A DNA stretch of 64,000 bases from positions 248,001 through 312,000 of the forward strand of contig NZ_KE384490.1 in assembly GCF_000426045.1 (NCBI RefSeq). The letters are read 5' to 3'. The notes under the pieces were generated by a model. That model ran no database searches, was not told the DNA's origin, and saw only the letters and a program-made list of their open reading frames with translations. The position numbers were made by a program, and so were the translations under genes. Origin of the DNA: Marmoricola sp. URHB0036 (GTDB lineage Bacteria > Actinomycetota > Actinomycetes > Propionibacteriales > Nocardioidaceae). Positions 46,978 through 56,435 of this stretch are shown piece after piece; position 1 is the stretch's first letter, and every line of letters starts with the position of its first letter.

Positions 46978-47784
46978 TCATCGGCGCCGCGGACCGAACT
47001 GCGGCGCCACCTTCTGCAGCGCCGCCTCACGGGCAGCCTTGGTGTTGGCGTTGAACAGCAGGAACAGCTGTTCGACGCGTTCGCGGGCGAAGGTACGCCG
47101 GGGCGAGCTGGTCCAGGTCTGGTTGAACAACCGCTTCGCCGCGGAGAGCTGGTCCGGTGAGCGGGTCATCAGCTCGCGGGCGAGCTCCTCGGCCGCGGCC
47201 ACCGGCTCGGCCGCCAGCTCGGTGACCAGGCCGAGGTCCTTGGCCTCCTTGCCGGAGAACATCTGCGCGGTCATGGTCAGGCGCTTGGCGGTGTCGATGC
47301 CGACCAGCTCGGCCAACGACCGGACCCCGGTCATGTCCGGGATGATCCCCCACCGCCCCTCGAGCACGGACCACTCCGAGTCGGGAGTGGCGATGCGGAA
47401 GTCGGCGGCCAGGGCGATCTGCAGGCCGCCGCCGTAGCAGTGGCCGTGCACCGCGGCGATCACCGGGACCGGCAACCGGCGCCACGCCCAGCACGCCTCC
47501 TGGAAGGTGTTGGTGCCGCGCCACGGCCGGGGGAGGAACGCCTCGACGACGCCGGCCGGCCGTTTCAGCACCGAGCCGAAGTCGAGCCCGGCGCAGAACG
47601 ACGCGCCCTCCCCGCTGACCACGACCGCCCGCAGCGTGCGGTCCCGGCGCAGCTCACGCGCCGTGGCCACCAGCTCCTCGAGCGTCTGCAGCGTGAGTGC
47701 GTTCAGCTTCTCGGGCCGGGACAGCCGCACGTGTGCGATCCCGTCGACGACGGAGTGGGTGACCAGGGCGTTGGCGGTGCTCAT
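46978..47784 (-). CDS. Enoyl-CoA hydratase/isomerase family protein
   Basis: 268 residues, crotonase superfamily. The oxyanion-hole segments are ASFCAGLDFGS and HGHCYGGGLQIALAADFR. The following helix reads WSVLEGRWGIIPDMTGVRSL, with Asp where one hydratase glutamate normally sits, so isomerase or other crotonase chemistry is possible. It could supply crotonyl-CoA hydration for the ethylmalonyl-CoA pathway, but that is not shown. TAACAT lies 8 nt before ATG at 47784 (leaderless). Confidence 0.85.
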   Translation of the reverse strand: MSTANALVTHSVVDGIAHVRLSRPEKLNALTLQTLEELVATARELRRDRTLRAVVVSGEGASFCAGLDFGSVLKRPAGVVEAFLPRPWRGTNTFQEACWAWRRLPVPVIAAVHGHCYGGGLQIALAADFRIATPDSEWSVLEGRWGIIPDMTGVRSLAELVGIDTAKRLTMTAQMFSGKEAKDLGLVTELAAEPVAAAEELARELMTRSPDQLSAAKRLFNQTWTSSPRRTFARERVEQLFLLFNANTKAAREAALQKVAPQFGPRRR

Positions 47785-47822
47785 GCCGCCTGATGTTACC
47801 GGCAGGTAGGCAACGGATCGGC

Positions 47823-48824
<1,002 letters not shown>

Positions 48825-48840
48825 GTGTTCCACCCAACTC

Positions 48841-48858
48841 CTTCGAGTGCACTCGAAG
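48841..48858. promoter_or_regulatory. MerR operator in front of the aldo/keto reductase gene
   Basis: CTTCGAGTGCACTCGAAG is a perfect 18-bp palindrome 17 nt upstream of the ATG at 48824. On the minus strand it overlaps TTGACT, a good -35. Fourteen of its bases recur upstream of the MerR gene (49258-49271). MerR activators bind such dyads between -35 and -10. Confidence 0.75.
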
Positions 48859-48867
48859 TCAAGTCCG

Positions 48868-49242
48868 TCACGAGGCTTGTTCGAGCCTTCCCTCGTAGAT
48901 GCCGATCTTGTGGTCGATCGCCCGCAGGTGGCCGGTCACCTCGGAGAGCTGGCGCTCGACCCGCTCGCGGTGGGCCTTGAGGAGTTCGAGACGCTCGGCC
49001 TCGTTGCCGTCGCCCTGACGGACGAGCGCGGCGTAGCGCCGTACGTCGCGCATCGGCATGCCTGTCGAGCGGAGCCGGGTGATCATCGCGATCCAGGTCA
49101 GGTCGCGGTCGGAGTAGCGACGGTGTCCGGAGGAGGATCGGTCGACCGACGCCAGCATCAGTCCGTCGCGCTCGTAGTAGCGCAAGGTGTGCGTGGTCAG
49201 TCCGGTCTGCTCGGCAGCCTGGGCGATGGTCAGCTCGGTCAC
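48868..49242 (-). CDS. MerR family regulator
   Basis: 124 residues from GTG at 49242 ([28 protein letters not shown]). The winged HTH covers about 4-72 with the [12 protein letters not shown] wing, followed by a dimerisation coiled coil (about 75-115). No cysteine remains in this form, so metal sensing is unlikely and an organic inducer is more probable. An upstream in-frame start near 49278 would place the operator inside the coding region and was rejected. Confidence 0.88.
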   Translation of the reverse strand: MTELTIAQAAEQTGLTTHTLRYYERDGLMLASVDRSSSGHRRYSDRDLTWIAMITRLRSTGMPMRDVRRYAALVRQGDGNEAERLELLKAHRERVERQLSEVTGHLRAIDHKIGIYEGRLEQAS

Positions 49243-49257
49243 CGCGCCACTCTCGCA

Positions 49258-49271
49258 CTTCGAGTGCACTC
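49258..49271. promoter_or_regulatory. Second MerR site, upstream of the MerR gene
   Basis: CTTCGAGTGCACTC repeats 14 of the 18 bases of the dyad at 48841-48858, 16 nt before the MerR GTG. Autoregulation is implied. The site overlaps the 3' end of the neighbouring reductase gene up to 49275 only marginally. Confidence 0.6.
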
Positions 49272-49274
49272 CAA

Positions 49275-50063
49275 TCAATCGAAGGGCGGCCGCTCGTACT
49301 CCTCGGTCGCGAACGGTCCGCCCACATGGGCACCCTCGGCGCGGTCGACCTCGGTCTCCGGCTCGGCCTCCACCTCCGCGGCGTACGTCTCGGCGTCGTC
49401 CTGGGGGTCATAGCCCAGCGCTCGACCGGGCGCGAGGTCCCACCAGCCACGGGTGTTCGCGGAGATGCCGTAGATGACCGCGAAGCCGGGGCTCGGCGCC
49501 TTCAGGGCGGCGTCGAACATCCGGACCGTGTCGTCGGGGGAGAGCCAGGTGGAGAGCTGCCGGCGGGTGGTCGGCCTCTCCAGGAACGACCCGATCCGGG
49601 TGCTGACCGCATCGATGCCGTAGCGGTCGACGTAGAGGTGCAGCAGCGCCTCGGCGGCCACCTTGCCGACGCCGTAGTGGGTGTCGGGGCGAGCGTTCGT
49701 GTCGGCTCCCAGCAGCACCGAGCGCGGGAGGCGGCCGACGGCGTGGTTGCTGGAGGCGTAGACGATGCGGGGTACGCCGTGGCGCCGCATCGCCTCGAGC
49801 AGCGCCCCGGTGGTCAGCACGTGGGAGCTCAGCGCATCGGGGAGGGAGGACTCGGTCGGGATCCCGGCGAGGTGGATCACCGCGTCGGGCCGGACCTCGG
49901 CCACCGCCTCGTCGACCGCGACCGGGTCGGTGCAGTCGACGGACAGGTCCGCGCCCTGGCCCGGTAGGTCGAGCCCGACCACCTCGTGGCCCAGCGCGGG
50001 CAACCGGTCGGAGAGGGTCGTGCCGAGCGCTCCCGCGGAGCCGGTGAGGAGGACCTTGGCCAC
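49275..50063 (-). CDS. NAD(P)-dependent extended-SDR oxidoreductase, uronate dehydrogenase-like
   Basis: 262 residues from GTG at 50063, directly abutting the stop of the upstream acidic gene, with GGAGGAC before it. The Rossmann motif is LLTGSAGALGTTLSDRL, and the catalytic YxxxK is YGVGKVAAE. SSNHAVG and the overall length resemble uronate dehydrogenases, which oxidise uronic acids to lactones. The C-terminus is acidic. Other sugar epimerase/dehydrogenase roles are possible. Confidence 0.8.
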   Translation of the reverse strand: MAKVLLTGSAGALGTTLSDRLPALGHEVVGLDLPGQGADLSVDCTDPVAVDEAVAEVRPDAVIHLAGIPTESSLPDALSSHVLTTGALLEAMRRHGVPRIVYASSNHAVGRLPRSVLLGADTNARPDTHYGVGKVAAEALLHLYVDRYGIDAVSTRIGSFLERPTTRRQLSTWLSPDDTVRMFDAALKAPSPGFAVIYGISANTRGWWDLAPGRALGYDPQDDAETYAAEVEAEPETEVDRAEGAHVGGPFATEEYERPPFD

Positions 50064-50438
50064 TCAGTCCTCCTGGTCGGCGTCCGGGTCCTCGTCGTCC
50101 TCGAAGTCGGTGTCTCCGTCGTTGTCGGAGTTGTTGGGGTCCTCGGGGTCGCTGAACGGAGCAGGCTCGCTCTCGTCGTAGTCCTCGGAGTCGGTGAACT
50201 GGCCGCGATCGACGTCGAAGGTGCGGTCGGTGTTGTCGACCTCGGCGCCCTCGGGACGGTTGTCGGGGTCCAGCCGCTTCTCGCGCTCCTCCTCCATGTC
50301 CTGCTTGGTCTCGTCGTCGGGCTCCTTGTTCGGCTCGATGCCGAGGCTCCGACCGGCGCGCTCGTCGGTGTCGATGCCACCGTCGTCGAGGATGCTGCCG
50401 CCCTCGCCGCCGGATCCCTTGTCGTCGTCGTCGCTCAT
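50064..50438 (-). CDS. Highly acidic hypothetical protein
   Basis: 124 residues with an extreme Asp/Glu content (SEDYDESEPAPFSDPEDPNN, then DFEDDEDPDADQED at the end). It is predicted disordered, without membrane or catalytic motifs. Its TGA directly precedes the oxidoreductase GTG, so the two are co-translated. GGGAGGGACCC lies before ATG at 50438. I do not recognise a family with known function. Confidence 0.7.
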   Translation of the reverse strand: MSDDDDKGSGGEGGSILDDGGIDTDERAGRSLGIEPNKEPDDETKQDMEEEREKRLDPDNRPEGAEVDNTDRTFDVDRGQFTDSEDYDESEPAPFSDPEDPNNSDNDGDTDFEDDEDPDADQED

Positions 50439-50525
50439 CGGGTCCCTCCCAGGTCTGTGTGCCTCATGGGTATCCGGGCGGTCGAGACGCTGTCAACGCG
50501 GTCGAACCGATCGCGGACACCCAGC

Positions 50526-51323
50526 TCAGATCCGCGGCACGATCCGGCCGAGCAGCTCGCCCATCCGGGTCGCGGCCGAGCGGCCCGCCTCGAGGACCTC
50601 TGCGTGGTTGAGCGGCTCACCGGTGATGCCGGCGGCGAGGTTGGTGACCAGGCTGATGCCGAGCACCTCCATCCCGGCTTCGCGGGCGGCGATCGCCTCG
50701 AGCGTCGTGCTCATGCCGACGAGGGTGCCGCCGATCGCCCGCACCATGCCGATCTCGGCGGGGGTCTCGTAGTGCGGGCCGGGGAACTGCACGTAGACGC
50801 CCTCGTCGAGCGACGGGTCGACCTCCTGGCACAGCGCGCGCAGCCGCGGGCTGTAGAGGTCGGTGAGGTCGACAAAGTTGGCGCCCTCGATCGCGGAGGT
50901 CGCGGTGAGGTTGATGTGGTCGCTGATCAGGACCGGCGTGCCGGGGGACCAGCGCTCGTCGAGCCCGCCGCAGCCGTTGGTCAGCACGACCGTCGAGCAC
51001 CCCGCAGCGGCGGCGGTGCGGACTCCGTGCACGACCGCGCGCACGCCGAGCCCCTCGTAGAAGTGGGTCCGGCCGAGGAACACCAGCAGGTTCTTCTCGC
51101 CGGCCCGGACCGAGCGGATCTTCCCGGAGTGGCCGGCCACCGCGGGGGCGGCGAAACCGGGCAGGTCCGTCGTACTGATCTCGGCGACCGCCTCACCCAG
51201 TGCGTCCACCGCGGGCAGCCACCCGGATCCCATGACCAGGGCGACGTCATGGCGCTCGACCCCGGTCTTCTCGGCCAGCACCCGGGCGGCCTCGGTCGCG
51301 GCTTCGGTGTGGGTCTGGGTCAC
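50526..51323 (-). CDS. punA: Purine nucleoside phosphorylase
   Basis: 265 residues. It phosphorolyses inosine and guanosine. The trimeric-PNP pattern is clear: [91 protein letters not shown] at 51323 has TACGCT 6 nt upstream. Proximity to a phosphohexomutase elsewhere in the window would let ribose 1-phosphate be used. Confidence 0.94.
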   Translation of the reverse strand: MTQTHTEAATEAARVLAEKTGVERHDVALVMGSGWLPAVDALGEAVAEISTTDLPGFAAPAVAGHSGKIRSVRAGEKNLLVFLGRTHFYEGLGVRAVVHGVRTAAAAGCSTVVLTNGCGGLDERWSPGTPVLISDHINLTATSAIEGANFVDLTDLYSPRLRALCQEVDPSLDEGVYVQFPGPHYETPAEIGMVRAIGGTLVGMSTTLEAIAAREAGMEVLGISLVTNLAAGITGEPLNHAEVLEAGRSAATRMGELLGRIVPRI

Positions 51324-51346
51324 GGGAGGAGCGTAGTGCCGTCCGG

Positions 51347-51802
51347 TCAGCCCCCGAAGTTCGACCGGCAGGGGCGCGAGCGGAGGGCCGCGACGTAGTC
51401 GGCCGGGGCGTCGGCGGCCTCGGCGGCGTCCGCGAGCACGCCGAGATAGCTGGCCGACGGGAGACCGCCCTCGAAGGCGTCGAGGACGTAGACCCAGGCC
51501 ACCGCCTCCTCGTCCATGGTGGAGACGCGGACCTTGGTCTTGCGGAACAGGCCGGTGTCGGCGGACTCCCAGCCGTCGAGGGCGGCGACGTCCTCGTCGG
51601 TGACGTCGTAGATCGCCACGAAGACCTGCTCGAAGGGGTCCTGCACGATCGTGGCCAGGGCGCCGTCCCAGCCGTGCTCCTCACCGCCGAAGGTGAGCCG
51701 CCAGCCCTCGAGCCAGCCGGTCTCGCGGAGGGGGGAGTGCGGGCAGCGCTCGCCCATCCGGGCGGGATCGAGGTTGGTCCCGTAGGCGGCGTACAAGGTC
51801 AC
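51347..51802 (-). CDS. Gamma-glutamylcyclotransferase-like protein
   Basis: 151 residues. [14 protein letters not shown] is the substrate-binding YGxN loop of the GGCT/AIG2 family. [18 protein letters not shown] supplies the region around the conserved glutamate. Family members cyclise gamma-glutamyl groups, but many bacterial ones are uncharacterised. The GTG start has TAGTCT 6 nt upstream, and the gene diverges from the flavoprotein gene. Confidence 0.85.
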   Translation of the reverse strand: MTLYAAYGTNLDPARMGERCPHSPLRETGWLEGWRLTFGGEEHGWDGALATIVQDPFEQVFVAIYDVTDEDVAALDGWESADTGLFRKTKVRVSTMDEEAVAWVYVLDAFEGGLPSASYLGVLADAAEAADAPADYVAALRSRPCRSNFGG

Positions 51803-51856
51803 GGGGGAAGACTAAGGGGACTCAGCCGGGTCGCGGCAATGCGACACAATGACCGG

Positions 51857-53278
51857 GTGAGCACACCTAACTTCGGGCAACCCGACCGGGTCGTGATCGT
51901 GGGCGGTGGACCGGGCGGCTACGAGGCGGCTCTGGTCGCGGCCCAGCTCGGCGCAACGGTGACGGTCGTCGACTCCGACGGGCTGGGTGGCTCGGCCGTG
52001 GTGACCGACTGCGTGCCGAGCAAGACGCTGATCGCGACAGCGGAGCTGATGACCGACCTGTCCGGGGCGCCCGAGCTCGGGGTCTCCTTCGAGGACCACG
52101 AGGGCGACTCCGCGGACCACGTGGTCGTCGACCTCGACCGGGTCAACCGCCGGGTCATGAAGCTGGCCGCCGACCAGTCGGCCGACATCGGCCGCCGGCT
52201 CGAGCGCGAAGGCGTGAGGGTGGTGCGTGGTTTCGGGCGCCTCGACGGCACCGACCGGGTGGTGGTCGAGCTGACCGAGGGCGGTACCGAGACGATCGAG
52301 GCCGACGCCGTGCTGCTCGCGACCGGGGCCGCGCCACGAACGCTCCCGACCGCCGAGCCGGACGGCGAGCGGATCCTCACCTGGGAGCAGGTCTACGACC
52401 TCACCGAGGCGCCGAGCAGGCTGATCGTCGTCGGGTCCGGTGTGACCGGCGCCGAGTTCGCGAGCGCCTACATGTCACTCGGCATCGAGGTCGTGCTGGT
52501 CTCCTCGCGCGACCGCGTGCTGCCCGGCGAGGACGCCGACGCCGCCACCGTGCTCGAGGACGTGCTCAAGCGCCGCGGCATGGAGGTCCTCTCGAAGTCG
52601 CGGATGGAGTCGGTCACGCGTGCCGGCGACGAGGTGACGGTCACCCTCACCGACGGCCGCACCGTGCAGGGCTCGCACTGCCTGCTGGCGCTCGGCTCGG
52701 TCCCGAAGACCGCCGAACTCGGCCTCGAGACGGCCGGGGTGGTGCTCGACGAGGGCGGCTTCGTGCGCGTCGACCGGGTCTCTCGGACCTCCGCCCGTGG
52801 GGTGTACGCCGCTGGCGACTGCACCGGGGTGCTGATGCTCGCCAGCGTGGCCGCCATGCAGGGCCGGATCGCGATGTGGCACTTCCTCGGCGACGCGGTC
52901 ACGCCCCTCGACCTGAAGCAGGTCTCATCCAACGTCTTCACCGCCCCCGAGATCGCCACGGTCGGCTGGCAGCAGAAGGCGATCGACGCGGGGGAGATCC
53001 CGGCCGAGACGGTCCGCCTCGACCTGGCCGGCAACCCGCGGGCCAAGATGCAGGGCGTGCACGACGGCTTCGTGAAACTGTTCTGCCGGCCCGGCACCGG
53101 GATCATCATCGGCGGAGTGGTCGTCGGCCCGCGCGCCAGCGAGCTGGTGCACCCCATCTCGATCGCCGTGGCCGAGTCGCTGACCGTCGACCAGATGGCA
53201 CACGCCTTCACCGTCTATCCCTCGATGAGCGGGTCCATCGCCGAGGCGGCGCGACGGCTGCACCACGGGCCGACGTAA
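51857..53278 (+). CDS. NAD(P)H-quinone dehydrogenase, LpdA-like flavoprotein
   Basis: 473 residues from GTG at 51857 (CACAAT 6 nt upstream; an ATG at 51839 is less likely). It has the pyridine-nucleotide disulfide oxidoreductase fold: FAD motif VVIVGGGPGGYEAALVAAQ, NAD motif LIVVGSGVTGAEFASAYMSLG and AAGDCTG. The redox disulfide CxxxxC is absent (GLGGSAVVTDCVPSKT has one Cys), as in mycobacterial LpdA, which reduces quinones. It is therefore not a lipoamide dehydrogenase. Confidence 0.9.
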   Translation: MSTPNFGQPDRVVIVGGGPGGYEAALVAAQLGATVTVVDSDGLGGSAVVTDCVPSKTLIATAELMTDLSGAPELGVSFEDHEGDSADHVVVDLDRVNRRVMKLAADQSADIGRRLEREGVRVVRGFGRLDGTDRVVVELTEGGTETIEADAVLLATGAAPRTLPTAEPDGERILTWEQVYDLTEAPSRLIVVGSGVTGAEFASAYMSLGIEVVLVSSRDRVLPGEDADAATVLEDVLKRRGMEVLSKSRMESVTRAGDEVTVTLTDGRTVQGSHCLLALGSVPKTAELGLETAGVVLDEGGFVRVDRVSRTSARGVYAAGDCTGVLMLASVAAMQGRIAMWHFLGDAVTPLDLKQVSSNVFTAPEIATVGWQQKAIDAGEIPAETVRLDLAGNPRAKMQGVHDGFVKLFCRPGTGIIIGGVVVGPRASELVHPISIAVAESLTVDQMAHAFTVYPSMSGSIAEAARRLHHGPT

Positions 53279-53400
53279 ATGACAAGAATGTAATTCATGG
53301 ACGATTTCCCGGCATATTTAGAAACCGGGCAAATCGATTATCGACGCGTGCCATTCTGTGCGAGTTCGCTCATTTCCCACTGGTCACTGGGGTCACACAG
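53279..53400. other. AT-rich leader of the SpoIID-like gene
   Basis: This 122-nt gap is clearly less GC-rich than its surroundings (GCATATTTAGAAACC, AAATCGATTATCGAC). It holds a small CCCGG/CCGGG inverted repeat (53309-53313/53326-53330) and a GGTCAC direct repeat just before ATG. It probably contains the promoter. No known riboswitch consensus was recognised. Confidence 0.4.
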
Positions 53401-54951
53401 ATGTCACGCTCCGCACGGCTCGTCCCGGCCGCGACCGCCGGGCTGGCACTGCTCGCCACCCTGCTCGTCGTCGCCCCCCCCGGACAGGCCTCCAGGACGG
53501 TCTCGGAGGCCTACACCGTGCCGGCCAGCGGCAAGCTCGCCCTGACCGGGCACGGCTTCGGCCACGGCCACGGGATGTCGCAGTACGGCGCCCAGGGAGC
53601 CGCGCTCAAGGGGCTGACCTACCAGCAGATCCTGGCCTTCTACTACCCGGGCACGGCTCTCGGCAACGCGACCGGGTCGATCCGGGTGCTGATCACGGCC
53701 GACACCGACAACGACGTCCGGGTGGTGCCGGCCAGCGGGCTCGCCGTACGACAGGCGGGCAGTGCGACGTCGTACGCCGTCCCCACCAACGTCGGGGCCA
53801 CCACCTGGCGGTTGGTGGCCTCGGGTTCCAACACCGTGGTGCAGTACGCCAACGGTGGCTGGAAGAGCTGGAAGACCCTCGCCGGTGACGCCGAGTTCTT
53901 CGGTCCGGCCTCGCTCACCCTCCGCGTTGCCGGCACCACGCGCGCCTATCGCGGCGCCCTCCGGCTCAGCAACTCCAACACCGTCAATGTGCTCGGGCTC
54001 GACGCCTACGTGCAGGGCGTGATCCCACGCGAGATGCCGACCTCGTGGCAGCCCGCGGCCGTGCGCGCGCAGGCCGTCGCCGCGCGTACCTACGGCGTCT
54101 TCGACCGCAACGCGCACCCGACGCGCTACTACGACACCTGCGACACCACCTCCTGCCAGGTTTACGGCGGCATCGGTGACGAGGACTCGCGCGGCAACGC
54201 GGCCGCGACCGCCACCGCCGGCAAGATCCTGCGCTACTCCGGCCAGCCGGCCTTCACCCAGTTCGCCTCGAGCAACGGCGGCTGGATGTCCGCCGGTGGG
54301 CAGCCCTACCTCGTCTCCAAGGCCGACCCCTACGACGGCTTCAACGGCAATCCGATGCACACCTGGACGACCAGCCTCACCCAGGGTGCGGTCCAGAAGG
54401 CCTACCCTTCGCTGGGCACTCTCAAGCGGGTGCTGGTGACCCGCCGCGACGGCAACGGTGACTGGTACGGCCGCGTCGAGCAGCTCAAGCTCGACGGCTC
54501 CAAGGCCGATGTCACGTTGAGCGGTGACGCGTTCCGCTCGAAGTTCGGGCTGCGTTCCAGCTGGTTCCGCTTCGGATCCGGGTCGAGTGCCCCGGTACCG
54601 ACACCCGCCCCCGACGCACAGGCCACCCCCATCCACCGCCGCTGGCTGGCGATCGGCGGCGCCTCCTCGGTCGTCGGAGCGCAGAAGGGCGCGGAGTACG
54701 CCGTCGCCGGCGGTCGAGCCCAGCGCTTCGCCAAGGGACGCATCTTCTACAAGGCCGGTCTCGGCGCGCACGAGGAGTTCGGCCGCGTGCTCACCGTCTA
54801 CGTACGCCGCGGTGCGGCGACCTCGAAGCTCGGCTTCCCACTGACCCGACCGCAGCGTGCCGGCAAGCGGGTGAAGGCCCGGTTCGAGCACGGCACGATC
54901 TCGGTGCGCCGGCACGGCAAGCCGAGGGCGATCGTCACCTTCACGTCCTGA
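53401..54951 (+). CDS. Secreted SpoIID/LytB-domain protein
   Basis: 516 residues from ATG at 53401. A signal peptide (about 1-30) is followed by GHGFGHGHGMSQYGAQGAALKGLTYQQILAFYYPGT, then the SpoIID core with the catalytic-type segment VIPREMPTSWQPAAVRAQAVAARTYG. SpoIID enzymes are lytic transglycosylases acting on denuded glycan; non-spore-formers use homologues in wall remodelling. The C-terminal part (about 400-516) has LGFP-like repeats (SKLGFPLTRP) that bind cell wall. An upstream in-frame extension is a read-through of the previous gene. Confidence 0.88.
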   Translation: MSRSARLVPAATAGLALLATLLVVAPPGQASRTVSEAYTVPASGKLALTGHGFGHGHGMSQYGAQGAALKGLTYQQILAFYYPGTALGNATGSIRVLITADTDNDVRVVPASGLAVRQAGSATSYAVPTNVGATTWRLVASGSNTVVQYANGGWKSWKTLAGDAEFFGPASLTLRVAGTTRAYRGALRLSNSNTVNVLGLDAYVQGVIPREMPTSWQPAAVRAQAVAARTYGVFDRNAHPTRYYDTCDTTSCQVYGGIGDEDSRGNAAATATAGKILRYSGQPAFTQFASSNGGWMSAGGQPYLVSKADPYDGFNGNPMHTWTTSLTQGAVQKAYPSLGTLKRVLVTRRDGNGDWYGRVEQLKLDGSKADVTLSGDAFRSKFGLRSSWFRFGSGSSAPVPTPAPDAQATPIHRRWLAIGGASSVVGAQKGAEYAVAGGRAQRFAKGRIFYKAGLGAHEEFGRVLTVYVRRGAATSKLGFPLTRPQRAGKRVKARFEHGTISVRRHGKPRAIVTFTS

Positions 54952-54969
54952 CGCCGACTGTCGGTGCGC

Positions 54970-54981
54970 GACGCTAGCGTC
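54970..54981. promoter_or_regulatory. Palindrome over the -10 of the YjbR-like gene
   Basis: GACGCTAGCGTC is a perfect 12-bp palindrome containing TAGCGT (54975-54980), which lies 6 nt before the ATG at 54987. It may be a repressor site on a leaderless promoter, or chance. Confidence 0.35.
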
Positions 54982-54986
54982 GGCGC

Positions 54987-55535
54987 ATGGTCGACGCTGA
55001 CGCCGTACGCCGCGTCGGCCTCGCCCTGCCGCGCACCTACGAGGCGTTCATCGCTCGCCGCTGGAAGCTCAAGGTGCGCCAGCTCGTCTACGTCGCGTTC
55101 TCCCGCGACGAGACCGCGATGGGGTTCGGCTACCCGAGAGACGCTCGCGACAGCCTGATCGCGTCCGACCCGGAGACCTTCTTCCTGCCGCCGACCTCCG
55201 ACCTGCGCTACCAGTGGGTGTGCGCCCATCTCGACCGCCTCGACGAGGTCGAGACGCGCGAGCTGGTCACCGACGCCTGGCGCATGTGCGTGCCGCAGAT
55301 GCTGCACGACCTCCCCGATCAGCCGGACCCGGTCGCCGCCGCGTGGTGGGCGATGGACGAGCAGCGGTGGGACGACCTGAGGCCGCTGCTGCATCCTCAC
55401 CTGCACTGGAAGGACCGCCACGGCGAGCTCCGCGGTCGCTCCCGCGCGCTCGACCACCTGCGCGGCTCACCGACGCCGAGACCGCCCGCCGACGTGGAGA
55501 TCCGCGACGGTCAGGTCTACCGCTGGACGGCGTGA
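54987..55535 (+). CDS. MmcQ/YjbR-domain protein with NTF2-like C-terminus
   Basis: 182 residues. The first about 112 form a MmcQ/YjbR (CyaY-like) domain: VRRVGLALPRTYEAF, LVYVAFSRDETAMGFGYPRD, DLRYQWVCAHLDRLDEVETRELVTDAWR. The last about 65 (AWWAMDEQRWDDLRPLLHPHLHWKDRHGELRGRSRALDHLR) look like a truncated SnoaL/NTF2 domain, an unusual fusion. No function is known for either part. A strong hairpin follows directly after the stop. Confidence 0.8.
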   Translation: MVDADAVRRVGLALPRTYEAFIARRWKLKVRQLVYVAFSRDETAMGFGYPRDARDSLIASDPETFFLPPTSDLRYQWVCAHLDRLDEVETRELVTDAWRMCVPQMLHDLPDQPDPVAAAWWAMDEQRWDDLRPLLHPHLHWKDRHGELRGRSRALDHLRGSPTPRPPADVEIRDGQVYRWTA

Positions 55536-55660
55536 CCCGTGTCGGCCGACATCGGCCGACACGGGCTCCCGCTGAAGTCGCCTGCGTAGTAACCGCGGTG
55601 GTGCTGGACCGGCCCGGTGAACACTCCGGATTCGATCTCGATGTCGATGGTTGCGGCCAT
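55517..55660 (-). CDS. Possible small protein (47 aa) with strong ribosome site
   Basis: Starts MAATIDIEIESGVFTGPVQH and ends TGHAVQR. AGGAGGTG lies 6 nt before ATG, a near-perfect Shine-Dalgarno. The frame crosses the terminator hairpin at 55536-55565 and overlaps the convergent gene by 19 nt, so its C-terminal third may be fortuitous. No homologue is known to me. Confidence 0.4.
   Translation of the reverse strand: MAATIDIEIESGVFTGPVQHHRGYYAGDFSGSPCRPMSADTGHAVQR
55536..55565. terminator. Terminator hairpin after the YjbR-like gene
   Basis: CCCGTGTCGGCCGA and TCGGCCGACACGGG are perfect 14-bp arms around CA, starting 1 nt after the TGA. The inner pairs would open to give a normal loop. The symmetry lets it act in both directions. 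No T-run. Confidence 0.75.
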
Positions 55661-55721
55661 GGTGCTCACCTCCTGGGCTGTGGTTGCTCTCGGAAGTAGA
55701 GACCCGCGGCCCGGGAAGAAC

Positions 55722-56435
55722 TCATCGCTCGCGGCGCTGGTAGGACCCGGGTGGTACGCCGATGAGGTCAGTGAACTCGCGGGTGAAGTGGGCCTGGTCG
55801 AACCAGCCGTACTTGGCGGCGAGATCGGCCAGCGACCCGCCGTACCCCGCGTCGAGGTCGGTCACCACGTCGTGCATCCGGTAGCGGGACAGCACCCACT
55901 TGGGGGTCACGCCGACGTAGCGCTCGAAGAGCCGTTGCAGCGTGCGGGTGCCCACCCCACAGCGTTGCTCGACCTCGGCCACGCGCAGCAGCGACCGGTC
56001 GGCCAGCATGGCGGCGATCACCTCGAGCAGGAGCAGGTAGTCGTCGGTGGGAGTGGTGGCCAACCGGGCGAGTGCGTCGTCGAAGGTCTCCCGGCCACCG
56101 TCGGTGCCTGCCAGGTCGCGCAGGGCGTCGGTGGTCGCCGGATCGAAGACGGTGGTGGCCGCCACGGTGACGTCGCGCAGGTCGCGGGCATGCGCCCCGG
56201 TGAGGGCGGCCAGGCCACCGGGACGGAACTTGGCGGCGTACACCCAGCCCGCGCCGCGAATGGTCACGTCGAAGCGTCGGGTCACCACTCCCGTGACCAC
56301 GACGGGGTCGTCGTCGACTCCGTCGCGCCTGATGCCGCGCTCGACACTGAGGTTGCACGCCGGGTGCGGCAGCGTCGAGCTGAGGTAGGAGGTGTCGGGT
56401 GGCAGGTCCCACCGCAGTGACCAGTAGTTCTCCAC
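55722..56435 (-). CDS. AraC family transcriptional regulator
   Basis: 237 residues as called from GTG at 56435. The C-terminal AraC DNA-binding domain (about 140-237) reads LLRVAEVEQRCGVGTRTLQRLFERYVGVTPKWVLSRYRMHDVV and YGWFDQAHFTREFTDLIGVPPGSYQR. The N-terminal part belongs to the type opening with PWVENYWSLRWDLPP. Family-like residues continue upstream in frame (LERAECSAQLAPWV) without an ATG, GTG or TTG before the neighbouring gene, so the true start may be CTG or the gene may be truncated. Confidence 0.82.
   Translation of the reverse strand: MENYWSLRWDLPPDTSYLSSTLPHPACNLSVERGIRRDGVDDDPVVVTGVVTRRFDVTIRGAGWVYAAKFRPGGLAALTGAHARDLRDVTVAATTVFDPATTDALRDLAGTDGGRETFDDALARLATTPTDDYLLLLEVIAAMLADRSLLRVAEVEQRCGVGTRTLQRLFERYVGVTPKWVLSRYRMHDVVTDLDAGYGGSLADLAAKYGWFDQAHFTREFTDLIGVPPGSYQRRER

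Noticed and set aside
46978-47784. Firm assignment as crotonyl-CoA hydratase of the ethylmalonyl-CoA pathway
   Set aside because: One catalytic glutamate position appears to be Asp (IIPDMTG) and the gene is not linked to ccr; kept as family-level call only.
53279-53400. c-di-AMP (ydaO-type) riboswitch before the SpoIID-like gene
   Set aside because: The AT-rich leader lacks the conserved ydaO core sequences I know.
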